Positions 21,871 to 34,800 of a DNA stretch of 64,000 bases are shown piece after piece. Position 1 is the stretch's first letter. Every line of letters begins with the position of its first letter. The position numbers and the translations under genes were made by a program. Location: the NCBI RefSeq assembly GCF_027943255.1, contig NC_072896.1, forward strand, positions 61,646,501 through 61,710,500, read 5' to 3'. The notes under the pieces were generated by a model. It ran no database searches, was not told the DNA's origin, and was given only the letters and a program-made list of their open reading frames with translations. The stretch is from Anastrepha obliqua. Its lineage: Eukaryota; Arthropoda; Insecta; Diptera; Tephritidae.

Positions 21871-22069
21871 AACTAATATAAGTGTTGATCCCCATAATAC
21901 TTTTGAATAGAATAATTGTAATTTGGCAATTTTTAATAAGAATTCGTAACGGACGCCATCAAAGCAACATGGCTAACAGTACCCTGTACTAACAGTACAT
22001 CGATTATAGTCGAAAGCAGATGCAGATAGATTATTTTCTTTAATTATGATACATATACTTAATAAATAC

Positions 22070-22140
22070 ACAGAGAGATTCGAACTTTCGCACTTCCGAA
22101 TGCTAGTCGCGCACCAAGCCATTCGGCTACAGCGGCCGCT
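22070..22140 (-). repeat. SINE tRNA-like head fragment
   Basis: GATTCGAACTTTCGCAC, GAATGCTAGTCGCGCACCAA and CCATTCGGCTACAGCGGCCG are the SINE B-box and A-box region read on the minus strand. No body follows. Confidence 0.72.
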
Positions 22141-22167
22141 TACATATACATATGCATATGTATTAAT

Positions 22168-22300
22168 ATAATTGGCGCTCACACTTGGGTTTTGGCCTCT
22201 ACTAAAATAAAACTTTTTCTGTCAATTGGTGTCTCATGCCCGGAGATTCGAACTTCGATACTTCCGAATGGTAGTCACGCACTAATCCAATCAGCTACTT
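22168..22300 (-). repeat. SINE with most of its body deleted
   Basis: The tail AATTGGCGCTCAC near 22170 is followed after a deletion by GTGTCTCATGCCCGGAGA, TTCGAACTTCGATACTTCC and the A-box region to 22300. It lies next to the head fragment at 22070-22140, so two insertions are neighbours here. Confidence 0.65.
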
Positions 22301-22599
22301 ACATACACACTGATTTTACTCAACATATCGAAGGCTATTTGTTAAATAGCTGCGTCAACATTGGAATGCGAAAGCTTAGGTCCTCTTTTGTGGTAATGTT
22401 ATGCTTTTTTAGTAAGTGTCTATGAAGAATCAATATTGATTCAGTATTTCGACGTTCACAAGCAGGTTGGAATACGTATGTGAACATACTTATATATTGC
22501 TGCTCAACAAGAACTTTTGGTGCAGGAGGCAGTTTGGGAGTTGTCTTACCATTTGATGGTCGAACAGTTTCTGTTTTCACATTAAGAAATAAGTCCATA

Positions 22600-25257
22600 T
22601 GGTTTTATTTCTGCATACGGTCCAAGCAGCTCCCAACTTTTGCGCTTCGCCCAAGTATACTCTGAATTATATACCCAAGAAATATATAGGACCTTGCGAC
22701 GTCTACTACAGCTGCCACGTAAAGAAGCGCAAATCCGGTGTTGGATTTGTTATGGGAGAAAGACTTCGTCGCCAAATACTGTCGTTCACTCCACTAGACG
22801 AGCATCTTGCAACAATCTGTGTCAAAACGAGATTTTTGGCGCTGCCCTGCCACGACATAAAAATCGTGCTTGGCGACTTCCATGCCAGGGTGAGGAAGGA
22901 GGGAATTTTTGGTCCCACAGTCGGTTCAGCCTGCGCAACGAAACATCCGGCAAGGGACAGAGGCTGGTCAATTTCACCCGGGCCCGAAACATGGTAGCCT
23001 ACAACACCAGATTCAAACATAAGAAGGTACACCAAGCTACGTGGCCGTCTCGTGGTCGAAAAATGCGAAACCAGATCGATCTTGTTGTGATGCATGGAAG
23101 ACATGCTTCTAGTGTTTTAGATATACGGACGATCAGAGGACCCAACTTCGACTCAGATAACTACCTTGTTGCAGCAAAACTACGCACACGTCTCTGTGAA
23201 GCAACAAACGGACATCTAAGAATACAAAGAATGTTCGACATCGAAAGGCTGCAATCGCAACAGATAGCCAGAAGATTCGCCACTCGACTCTCACTCTTGC
23301 TTTCGAATAGTACTAGCTAACAATCTGGCATGCACGGGCAATGGAACAACATTTCTCGTTCTCTACGTACCGCCGACGAAAATAATAGGTACAACGAGGA
23401 ATATCATGCTGCCAAGGAAAGAAATAATGCTGCCTAGAGGGTCACGCTGTGATCGGGCGCAACGCGAGCCATGTAGGATCGTACAGGGAGCTCAAAAAGG
23501 AAGAGAGACGTATTATAAGAATGAAGAAACGAAAGACCGAAATACGTGAGCGCGAGTAGCTTGAGATGCTAGCCAATAGGAATAAAGTCTGAAACTTCTA
23601 CCAGAAAGTTCGGCGGCTTACAGAAGGTTTCAAGACCGGGTCGATTTTCTGTAAGAACAACGACGGCGATCTGGTGACTGATGTACAAAGCATGCTTAAA
23701 TTTTGGAAGGGACAGTTCTCAAACCTGCTAAATAGTGGCAACTATGCATGTCACAGAAAATGTGAAGATCCAGTCGTTCCCCTACCCGACTATGACTGCG
23801 GCTGAGCTATTCACAAATAGTCGCGAGGAGCTGGTAAGGTGTATGCATAAGCTTCTATGCAAAATATGGTCAGATTAAAGCATGCTTGCCGATTAAAATT
23901 TAAGTCTGCTCTGCCCAACCCACAAGATGGGTGATACTGCAATCTGTGCCAATTATCGCGGAATTAGTTTTCTAAATATCGCGTATAAGGTTCTAGCGAG
24001 CGTATTGTGTGAAAGGTTGAAGCCCACCATCAACCAACTGATTTGACCTTATCAGTGTGGCTTTAAACCTGGAAAATCCACAATCGAGCAGATATTCACA
24101 ATACGCCAAGCCTTGGAAAATACCCATGAAAGGAGAAAAGACACACTCCATCTTTTTGTCGACTTCAATGGTGCATTCGACAGTACGAAACGAGTTACCA
24201 AAACTAATACGGCTATGTAAAATGATGTTGCTCTATACTTCCAGCACCATTAGAATTGGGAAGGACCTCTACGAGCCGTTTGATACTAAACTAGGTTTCA
24301 GACAGGGGGACTGACTGTCGTGCAACTTCTGTAATCTGATATTGGAGAGCATCGTACGAGCTGCAAAACTTAATCGCTCAGACATCATATTTTATAAGAG
24401 CGTACAATATTTGGCTTATGCCGATGATATTGATATCATCGGTCTTAAGAACCGCGCTGTTAGCTCTGCCTTTTCCAAACTGGATAAAGAAACAAAGCGA
24501 ATGGATCTGGTAATGGACGAAGGCAAAACCTCCTGTCATCACACAAACAGTCGGCGCACTCGCGTATCGGCATCCACGTCACTGTTGACAGTTATGATTT
24601 TAAGGTTGTTAAAGACTTCGTTTATTTGGAAACCAGCATTAACACCGGTAATAATGACAGCCACCGATAATAATGAAATCCAACGTATAACCTCTCTTGC
24701 CAACAAGTGGTACTTTGAACTAAGTAGACAATTGAGTAGTAAAGTCCTCTCTCGATGAACAAAACTAAAACTTTATATACATAAGGCTGTTATGATCCCG
24801 TCCTATGGCGCAGAAGCGTGGACGATGACAACATCCGATGAGGCGCCCCTTGGAGTGCTTGAGAGAAAGATTCTGCGGAAGGATTTTAGAGCTTTGCACG
24901 TTCGTGCCAGCAAGTATCACAGGCGATGGATGGATGGAACGATGAGCTGTATGAGCTTTACGACGACATAGACATAGTGCAGCGAATAAAGATCTAGCGG
25001 CTACGTTGGCTGGGTCATGTCATCCGAATGGATACAAACGATCCGGCTTTGAAAATCTTGGATGCCGTACCAGCTGGTGATACCATAGGAAGAGAAGGTC
25101 TTCTCTAAGTTGGAAAGATCAGGTGGAGAAGGACCTGGTTTCACTTGGTGTGTCCAACTGGCGCCGTTTCGCACGAGAAAGAAACGACTGGCGCGCTTTG
25201 TTAAACTCGACCAAAATCGAGTAAGAGGTTATCGCGCCAATCAAAAGGAAGAAGAAT
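22600..25257 (+). mobile_element. RTE-clade LINE, 5'-truncated and decayed
   Basis: The endonuclease part (22640-23320) reads across frames as KSGVGFVMGERLRRQILSFT, HDIKIVLGDFHARV.KEGIFG, then RNMVAYNTRFKHKKVHQATW and NQIDLVVMHGRHASSVLD. These match the RTE/BovB-like endonuclease that databases often label craniofacial development protein 2-like. RT motifs follow: GFRQGD near 24300, LAYADDIDIIGL near 24414 (the YADD box), and the C-terminal segments TKLKLYIHKAV, SYGAEAWTMT and RLRWLGHVIRMD-type sequence to about 25060. The 3' end GCGCCAATCAAAAGGAAGAA near 25240 resembles an RTE tail. Multiple frameshifts and stops; the first part of the endonuclease is missing. Confidence 0.85.
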
Positions 25258-25259
25258 AA

Positions 25260-26590
25260 CGCCATACGAAAAAGTAAATTTTGCTTTCACATACAAATTC
25301 TGGGGATGGCTTTGCGTTACTACCATGAAAAGTTTGCATATAATGTCCAAAATTATTACACACAAATGTAGCCAATATTTACATATTATCTAATTGAGTG
25401 ATATGGCCATGAACGTGATTGTGCGCCAAAGGCCGATAGATGGACGAGCCGCACCAACTATTTAACTTTTTCAGAAATGAAGAACCACTATTCTGCTCTT
25501 TTTTGAAAAAGTTCAAAATATACTTTTTTATGAGTAAAAAACTGGCATCATTTCGCTGGAACAAAACTAAAAAGTGAGGTTCGATAGAACTTTTGTGGTT
25601 TTTAAAAAAGTAAAATTGACCTTAAGCAAAACAAAACAATATTTTCATAAATGTGGAAAATTTGGACTAAAAAATCGAGCCAAGAAGAATAATAGGAATG
25701 AAAACATTGTGTCCAATTTGAAATTGATATTGACAATACCCTAAATATGGTCTTATTTCTATGTGGGAAGTGAAATAAAGCCATGTTATTTCCTATGCCC
25801 ATGATCGGAATCATGTGTACTCGTAAACAACTTTTTAAATTACATACGCCTAAAGCCTATTGATTTCGTTAAATATCGTTTCTAACACGGACAGTAATGT
25901 ATGTATCTTCGTTACGTTCGTTGTGCAAAGCTGTGAAGGTTGCGCATAGTTTTTTGGCAACAGTAATTTTTTTTTTAAAGGGTGGTAGAATACATGGTTG
26001 CGTCTTCCGAATTCGCTTTGTCGTCAGAGCCAAACGAACAAAAGGAAGAGGAATTACTTTCACAAATTAACATGCGTCACTTCGTTTTTATTAGTTTGTT
26101 TAGTTTAAAAACATTATTACCAACCCATCCACTGAATTTTCACAAACATGTAATTAATTTCTCTTCCTTTTGTTTGTTTCGTATTGGAAAGGGAACTTCC
26201 ATCACTTGTCAAAATCTCCAAAACGAGAGTAACTGTTTTGGGAGTGCGCCTCCTATGATACTAAATTCGCCTTGGGTAACTCGTATCTTCTGGCGAGTTC
26301 TGTCATGTTTTTGTTTTGGTACCTTATTCGATCGGTATTGTTGCCAGTCGGGTCGGGAAGTTTTTTGGTACGTTACAATATATGGTATTTGGTTTCACTG
26401 ATCCGTTTTCGTTTTCGAACATCAAATCTCAACGATCGTTTTAACCCTTAGAGGGGGGGACTTTAGGTCCCCCAAGATTAGTTTTTCTTTAATAACTCGT
26501 AAATAATTTCTTTCTCTCTTTTTCCCTTTAGGTAGTCGAGTTTTATTTTAAATCCTGTATAAAAACTTATCTTTTTTTAATTTACTAACA
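25260..26590. other. No recognised gene; one small GC hairpin
   Basis: No domain was recognised in the short frames. At 26454-26473 there is GGGGGACTTTAGGTCCCCC, a small hairpin with 7-bp arms. TTAACCCTTAGAG just before it (26441) recalls a piggyBac-like end, but no matching right end was found. Confidence 0.4.
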
Positions 26591-26820
26591 GTGCTTGTTT
26601 AATTTTTTTTTTTTATTAATATGCCAACTCTTCTTTTGTTGTTTCTTCTTTCTCAGTTTTTTATATGCACATACACAGGTTTTGGAATATCCAAATGATT
26701 GGAGCAGTTTCTTAAAAGATGTAGTTCAGCTTTCTCATGACATTTCAGGTTGTTTTGATGTATTCAATAAGCGCTTAAAAATAAAATGGCTCATTTATTA
26801 CGCAACTCATGACTTCAAAA

Positions 26821-27590
26821 TTAAATATACCTAAATTTCTGCTGTCTAACAATGGATAACCTTTCTGGACTGGTGACTGTGCTCATACCCATGGTATGTC
26901 CGTGCAGCAACATGAAAACTACATCAACTACAACTTCGCCCACGATTTCAACCTGCAAAAATTTGTGAAAAACAGGCAAAGCTTCAATAACAACCTCACA
27001 TACTACCTTTTCGGAAATCGTAGCTCTATAACCTATAGCTGTCTGAAGCTTGTAGTCAACCAATGGTTCCACATTACCATTTACCAAATCTGACCAAATG
27101 ATCGAGTTCATTGCGCCTGTATCTAAACTAAGCACCTGGGGTAGACCATTTAGCGTTCCTGTTATCGTCAAGTCCTTGCTTTTCCGTCCAATTCGGGATA
27201 CGGAGACTGTGGGGTATTCAGTTGTGGGAATCAGTTCTCCCTCTTAGACCTGGTTTGATTTAGTTTAACGACTGCTGTTTATCGGGAGCGCCATTGTCAG
27301 TTTTGCGAACCACATGCCCGGTCTTACCTCAGTTTTAACACTTTAAATCCGAGCTTCTTCATGTAAATTGAAGAAAGGACTCTTATGGATTCCTCCACCA
27401 AGGTAGTCTCTACAATTTCAACCCGATGGACTTTGTGCACTGACTTGCTCTAGAGAGCTGCTGTTCCCTGTGTTAGCGAAAAATACACTGTTTCAGCAAA
27501 CGTTCCATTCGGTGTTGAATATGCTGCCCATTCCGGACCTCGTATACCTCTTACGAATGCCTGGCAGTTCATCTTCTCAACGAAGATTGC
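26821..27590 (-). pseudogene. Ty3/gypsy protease and gag tail remnant
   Basis: The frame 27171-26821 reads TGTLNGLPQVLSLDTGAMNS, with a pepsin-like DTGA active site, then VEPLVDYKLQTAIGY and FHKFLQVEIVGEVVVDVVFM. This is the aspartic protease and linker of an insect gypsy element. Higher coordinates (to 27590) contain broken gag sequence related to that at 32400-32700. It faces away from the gag fragment at 27805-28036. No LTR was defined. Confidence 0.7.
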
Positions 27591-27804
27591 TGTTTTATTT
27601 TAATTTATTTTATTTTATTACAGCTGGCTACTGTTGACTCAAAGCGAATCTATTCGAGGAGGTGGCATTCGAGCAACAACAACATTTTTTAAACCAGAAA
27701 TGTCAAGGGAAAGAGAATAGAAGAATGGAATGAATAACAAATAGATAAAATTAGTTTGTCGCGTATTCACAACGCAATAACAACTTTCCGTCATGTTGAA
27801 TAAA

Positions 27805-28036
27805 ACCCCAAGAACAGGTTCGTGAAAATGGCAAAGTTGAGCGAACTGAAGGATCAGTTGGAACAACGTGGCTTGTTAAATACTGGGAATAAGGCATATT
27901 TACAAGGACGGCTGCGCGAGACTATGGAGGCAGAGGGCGTTGATGTAAACGAATATGTGTTCCAGCTAGAAGCTGAGGAGTCATCGTCTAAAATGGAAGA
28001 GAAGACAGAACCATCATTTTGTTTAAAAATTCACTT
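27805..28036 (+). pseudogene. SAP-domain gypsy gag N-terminus
   Basis: From the ATG at 27828 the frame gives MAKLSELKDQLEQRGLLNTG, then NKAYLQGRLRETMEAEGVDV, a SAP-like helix-turn-helix (LK..L..RGL...GNKA.L..RL) at the start of a gag protein. It parallels the longer copy at 31585-32055 with most residues identical. The frame ends at 28058 with unrelated sequence, so only the first ~60 codons are gag. Confidence 0.7.
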
Positions 28037-28058
28037 AATGGGAAAGAAGCCTTCTTAA

Positions 28059-28840
28059 ATTCTTTTAATTTTACAATATTTTTTAAATACCTTTATCATA
28101 GAGAAATTCTTAGAAATGTGAATTCAGAAATAAAAAATGTAACATAAACTCGTTTATAAACAAAAAATGTTCTTATTTTTTTATTAATATTTCACTATTA
28201 ATATCCATAGAAATTTTCTTCCTTCATGTATATATGTATTAATTGTAGCATTTTTTTAATCGCTGTGAAATAAAAAGTAATTTCTTCAAAAAGGCAATTT
28301 ATCTTTTGAATGATTAGAGTAAGTGATGGCCGATTTAAAGGAAAAATGTTAAAATAATAACAATGGCATCAATTTTGCAAACATAGTTACATATGTATAT
28401 TATTATATTAGATTCCTATCAAGAATTTTTTCTCGTAAAATTGGTTTATGTTTTTTTTTTTGTAATTTGTAACATACTGTACTAAATTCAATAAGCCAGC
28501 TGTAGGGTTAGATAATGAAAAAGAAAATCAAAAGTAGCTGATATAAACTGCATCATCAGCAGACCAAAGGCAATCGTATTTTTTCGTTGTATTTAAATGA
28601 AATACCTTGCAATAAATTTAGTTTGTACAACGTAGTCATTAGAATAAAAGAATAAAGTTGCTGAGACTATTAAATTTTGCTAATAGTTAAAACACATGGA
28701 TTGTTATACTCAGAGTGGAAAAGTTAACAATAAAATATTTACATAAGCTATTCTAATATTGCAGCATTCAAAGTGCATTAAAATTAAGTAATAACATATT
28801 AGCACTTTTAATAAAATAAATCAAATTGAATAACATAACG
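28059..28840. other. AT-rich upstream region of the acylphosphatase gene
   Basis: No repeat or coding feature was recognised. It should contain the acylphosphatase promoter and 5' UTR, but no convincing TATA or initiator could be picked out of the AT-rich background. Confidence 0.4.
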
Positions 28841-31800
28841 ATGGGCATTCCCGATATTCGAATGCTCATTTCAGTGGAGTTTGAGGTGTTTGGCCACGTT
28901 CAAGGTAAGCATAGAAAAAAGTATGTATTTTCTGTATTGAGTAGAAATGGCTTCATATAATTTCTACAAAAAAATAATAGGCATCTACGCCAAAATTGTT
29001 CACTTGCAAGGTTTCTATTTTTAGGTAATGGCATTTAATGTATTTGCGCATTCGAGCAAAAATGTCGGCATAAAACCAATTCAAAGTGAATAACAAAATC
29101 AGAAAATGCATTAAAATAATTTATTATTGATCTCGAACATTGGGACTTATTTATTTGTTTATTAATATAAATTCAGTCAATGAAAATACAAGTTTCTTAC
29201 AGACTATAGGCAAATAAAAAATTTATTACTAAAAGCTCTAAAAATTAATTACATCAACTTAGGTAAGTAAGAGATTAACTTTTAATAACGTTTTCAAAGT
29301 ATTAGTAAATTTATATTTCTCTGAAAAAATCAATTGATATAGAACTCGAGATCTTATTTAATTCACTAAGTGCAGGCGCAATTGGGGCTTTCCGATTAGG
29401 ATAAACAACAAAAATAAAATACAACACCAATAAATATGAAGGACCGTGAGTTCTCCTAGCTTCTAAAGTTTTAAGGCTTATTGGAAGCAAACGAGCAAAT
29501 ATTAAACCTTATTATAACGTAATCGTAGTCACAAACAAATAGGTGGGTTTCGTGAAAACCATATAGTAATATCCTTGTTATACGGCCTTAGTAAATGTAA
29601 TCATTTGAGATAGCTTAATCACTCCCAGGTTCACCAAGTCTAAAAGAAAAGTATGTAGTTTTTCAGATCTATGAACAGTATAAGACACTTGAAATTTCTG
29701 TATTATTAGTACCTTTACATATATCTCAGTGGACAATTTGTATAGATGATTAATAATAATATAATTTTATGTAAATAAATTTGTATGTATAATTTTTTTT
29801 ATTCCAATCATTGATGTTGACACAAAACAATTAATGATATAGGTTCGTTTACGTACATCTAAATTTAATAAATATTTTTTGATTATTATATAGAGACTTA
29901 AAACCAAATATTTCTAACAAAAAATAAATGATTTTGTATTAAAGTGAAACATATACTATTGCAAGCAGGAAGATGAAATAACAATTTTCTTTTGCAAAGT
30001 GTAGCTTGTGACACAAAATACAAAATTCGAATATCCGTACGTGAAACACCAAAATGATAGAAATAGTTTCTTTTAAAGCGGTCGCCCCTCGGCAGGCAAT
30101 AGCAAATTTACGAGTGTATTTCTGCCACGAAGAAGCTCCATAATTATATCAAATAAAATGGTAGATAATTTCAGGGCATTTACACAGTTAACAGAGGTAA
30201 CTGTTACACGGTCAATTCGATCAGTTCACTTTTTGACAACTTTTTCCAATCAATCTAGCCGTATGGGGTCAATGGTGAAACATGACTTAAATATTGCAAT
30301 AAATCTACATATTGTTAAGCGCGCTATATGACAAATTGTGTCATCTTTTTGGCACCAAATATTGTCGATAGCGCACGCATTCACCCACCTTGCATTCACC
30401 GTAACGACAGCTCCTTCCTCATTTCGAAAGAAATCTTCCTTTTGCTTGTATATTCATCCGCTCTTACGATATGACGAATTCGGAAGGCGCAATCGTTATT
30501 CTATGTGCCGATTTACACAGTGCCTATTTACACAGGGAAACATTTGGAAGGGAAACATTTTGTTCGAGGGTGAAGGACGGCCGCGGAAGAGAGAAGGGGA
30601 TTTGTCTCTTGTACTGGAGACACATTTTGTGCTTCTTATTCGTATTTCTTATCTTAAAGCAATTTTTGACAGTTGCTTCATTCGTTTTCTTCTTTTGTGG
30701 GAGAAAGTTCTGAGTTCTATGTTGGTTTTCAATCAAACGGAAGATATAAAAGATGACAAACATCCGAACGCTGCTTGGGAAATGCAGGATTATTTTTGCT
30801 AGTAAAGTAAGTTTATTTTAAAAAGTTATGGGACATGTTTATGTTGAACTCTAATTTTTCCCCCTATTTCTAGATGCTCAAGTTAATTTTAAGTTAATTA
30901 TTTTTTTTATTCAAGTACAACAATTTATAAATATATTTAAGTAAAAAAGCAACAAATTATTTATTATTTAACCAGTTTGCATTCTTCATTGATATATTTA
31001 AGAAACTGTTGACGAACGTTTCCGCTTTACTATACATGTTAGCGGATTGTAGAATATATTCGAACCAGAAGATGCTAAAGTAGTAAACGTCAAAATGCTG
31101 CCGATCACAATTTTGCCCGTGCGACCGCGAATGAGACATGAAAAGAGAATTTCCAGTGTCTCCCTTCTAGATGTCCCCGTGTGTAAATCCGGTGACTACA
31201 GGTGACTACATCGCACATACAAGGTTTAGTAGGCTACAACACCAACAAAAATCGCCAGAAGATACGAGCTGCCAGATCTAAAAACTACGAAAATAACTAT
31301 CGCACATGTATATAAGCAGAGGTGCATGCGCATAGGGTATTCAATTGGAAGTTAAACTTGTAAGCGAATAAACGAAAAGTAATAGAGTGATTCAGACTTA
31401 AGGCGAACGTGTTCATGTAAAGTAAAAGGCTAGAAATATGCTGCCATTAATATGTGACTTTTATTTTACAGTCTAGATATATTTGAGAGTAAGAGATTTG
31501 TTTGAATGTTAACGTAAGAAAATTCGCAACAATTGGTGTCAGAAGGGGGATTGTTGAATAAAGTCCAAAAAACAGGATCAGGAAATGGCAAAGTTGAGCT
31601 AACTCAAGGCTCAGCAGTTTAAGAAAAAGTTGGAGCAGCGTGGTATGTTAACTAATGGGAACAAGGCAGAGTTAAAAGTACGGCTGCGCGAGACTATGGA
31701 GGAGGAGAGCGTCGATGTAGGCGAATATGTGTTCCAGCTAGAAGCTGAGGAGTCACCGACCAAAATGGAAGAGAAGGCAAAACCTACAGAACCTTCACCA

Positions 31801-34800
31801 GGCATAAACATGGAAGTGATTATGATTGCAATATCGCAAATGTCATCGGGCATGAAATCGAAAATGCCGCAAATATCATCGCAGTCGTCGGAAATGTCAT
31901 TGCGGTCTTTGCAAATGGAATCGAAAATGTCATCGGAAATATCATTGCAGATGTCACAAATGTCAGCCGAGTTGTCATCAAAGATAACTGTACAGCTGGA
32001 GAAACAGGATACGCGTACATCCAAGTTAGAAGCAGAGAAGACACATATGACGTAGCAACTGGAAATGATTTAGGCTGAGATAGATGCAGTGAAGACCCTC
32101 TGGGAATTGCAATTGAATCGTCCAAATTTGTTAGGCAGTGGTCCGAAAGTAAAATAATCATCCATCGACGGTACTGCACCATTCTCGATATTTAAACTCC
32201 AGTTTGAAACAACGGCAACATCAAATGAAACGAAGTTGCCACATTGATTGTCTTGCTCAAGGGTTCCACCGCCAAAGTACTGCAGACAGAATGAAAGCTT
32301 GCAGGAATACGCGACAGAGAATGAGCGTTTGGCACATTTGGCTTATGTGAAAGAAACAGCAGACTTCGTTGAGCAGATAAAGTGTCAGGCATTCATAGGA
32401 GGTATACCAGATCTGGACCCGAAACGGGTAGCATACTCAACACCGAAAGGAACATTTGCTAAAACAGTGTCATTTGCGCTGACACAGGGAACAGCAGCTC
32501 TTTTGAGGAACACAAAGTCCATCGGGCTGAAGTTGAAGGGCTTACCGCGATGAAGGAAGCCATGAGGAAAATAAAAAGGAAGACCTTTTCTTACTTCACC
32601 CGAAGAAGCTCGGATTTACAGTGTTACAACTGCGGTAAGAGCGGACATATAGCCCGCACTTTTAGTATACGATGCAGCCAACCGGAGACGAACCCAGGAG
32701 AAAGGTCTTGAACAGTGTCAAGGGAAACAACGGGGTAAGGCTAATTCAGTACTTCGGTGACCTGGTAAGTGTAAGTGTAAGGATTGCCCTCAGGCGGCGA
32801 GAGATCGGAGCGAATAGTTAACATCAAATCAATGTACATGGAGCCCGATGATGATTGGGAACCAAGTTCGATAAGGAAAAGTAAATTGAATGATGTTGAC
32901 CGGAAAAACATCATAAAAGTGAAATCCGCTGGAAAAAGACCATCCAAAACTGAAATGGCGAAAGAAAGTCTTGTAGCTAATGCATATTGGGTACAGTGGA
33001 ATAGCCTTAAAGTCATGGAGGAAGTTGTACACCGCGTATGGTAAAACGAAGACGGAAATCATTCGTGTGATCTGATTATGATTCTTAAATACGGCATGGC
33101 ATCTGTGTTAGAGGAATTCCACAATAGGCCAAGTGGACGTCATCTGGGTATCACTTAAACGCTGGAGAATATAAAGCAGTGGTTTTACTGGACAAATTGC
33201 AGAGAATCTTTAGCCGAATGAATTCGAAATTGCGCGGAGTGTACGGCAGCGAAAGGCCCAAAAAATAGAATTCGTGGAAGATTCCAGCAATACAACGCAG
33301 GTTCACCATTTGAACGAGTGCCCATGGATGTTGCAAGCCCGTTTCCCACAAGTGATTTCGCAACAAATATTTGGTCGTTGTTGTGGACTACTTCAGTAAG
33401 TGGCCAGACGTGTACACCCTACCAAACTAAGAGGCCAAAACCATAGCTGAGGTTTTTCTGCAGAATTGGATGACTCGGTTTGGATCGAGTTGCATTCAAA
33501 TCAAGAAAGAAACTTCAAATCCGCAGTATTTAAAAAATGTGTTGCGTGTGGGGGTAATAAGAAAACACGTACAAAAGCCTTGCACCCCCAATCAGATGGA
33601 ATGGTCGAAAGATTCAACCGCAGCGTGCACGAGCAAAGACCCAACGAAATTGCGACAAACATATCCAAATTTTCCTGTTGACCGCTCAGCTGTATATCAA
33701 ACTACTGGCCAATCGCCTGCTGTGACCATCGTCGGAAGCGATTTTATGCTTCCGGGTGATTTACCGTTCTAAATAGGTGCCACTCCTGCAATGAACGAAG
33801 GTAGTCATGGGGAAACACGGCAAGGTGACATTTATGAATTACACCATCATGTGAGGCAACAAGCCTACCTAAAGTGTTCAGGTTGAATCAGTTTAGCTGG
33901 TGTGTTGGCAGCTCCAAAGATGCTGTAGATTTTCGATGATTAAGGAGGTAGTATGGTTAATTCGGTGTAAAACAAGCATATTTTTCGAAATTTTTTTTGT
34001 CGACACAGTTGATTTATTCAAAATTTTAAAATTACTTCATTATAAAGTCATATTTAAAGAATAATGTGTGAAATTTTCATTGATTTTTATGAAGAAATGA
34101 GTTGGTGGCAGCGAATCATCGCGGACGTCTCATAAAAAAGTTTTATTGCGGTGTCCCTCATAACTTATTACTGGATCAACTAAAATGAAAAAACCAAATT
34201 GATTTCATCAGCTAATAAAGTTTCGCAGGTAACAACGTCGAATTTTTTTTTTTTTTTTTTTTTTTTTAATTTTTTAAAGCGCTTTGAAGTCAAAACACCG
34301 ATTTTTCATAAAAAAAACTTGAAAACTTTGTTGTTTTAAAATATGACAAAATTAAAAAAAAAAAAAATTCGACGTCATTACCTCGTGAATAAAGTAAAGA
34401 AACAAAAAAACCAAATTTGAAAAGAATCGGTGCAGTAGATATGAATCTACAGTGGACACCGACCGTAAAAAAGGCAAGGGTGAGAAAAACGCGTTTAAAG
34501 ATTTCGGCAGCGTGAAATCCGGTTGGAGAGGTAGATACTTAATCCTTTGTGTCTTTGTCAATTTTACTCTAATGCACTTCAAACTTTCACACAATAATCT
34601 TAAGATGTTATAGAATAATTTAAAAAAAAAAAAAAAAAAATTAAAAAAAAAAAAATACCATACTACCCCCTTAAGTCCTCACATGACATCAGACACGTAG
34701 ATGTATCTGCCTGACGTTGTTGCTGATATCTACCAGAAATGATCCAACCGAACTATATATTTTGTAATGTAGTATCTTCAATATATCAAGAGCTTCACAA

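Larger units (their letters stand above)
31140..33940 (+). mobile_element. Ty3/gypsy retrotransposon remnant with LTR end, PBS, gag and integrase
   Basis: In order: LTR-like sequence ending near 31533, a PBS at 31534-31550, a SAP-domain gag (31585-32055), further gag with a CCHC knuckle (CYNCGKSGHIARTF near 32624), and integrase core pieces (FHNRPSGRHLGIT near 33110, YLVVVVDYFSKWPDVYTLP near 33365, ALHPQSDGMVERFNR near 33580). Protease, RT and RNase H are almost entirely missing between 32780 and 33070. Frameshifts and stops occur throughout. No 3' LTR was found: the TTAA-flanked element starts at 33944. Confidence 0.8.

Noticed and set aside
22070..22140. Possible tRNA gene from A- and B-box-like sequence
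   Set aside because: The segment matches the SINE head and has no acceptor stem or anticodon arm, so it is a SINE fragment rather than a tRNA gene.
22335..22598. 88-codon minus-strand ORF (KTTPKLPPAPKVLVEQQ...)
   Set aside because: No domain recognised, no splice or promoter context, and the neighbouring sequence is transposon debris. Overlapping plus-strand frames are as open.
26441..26473. TTAACCCTTAG plus GGGGGAC/GTCCCCC hairpin as a piggyBac end
   Set aside because: No matching right end was found within several kb.
30338..30802. 154-codon plus-strand ORF within the acylphosphatase intron
   Set aside because: Composition looks random, and three overlapping frames on both strands are similarly open.
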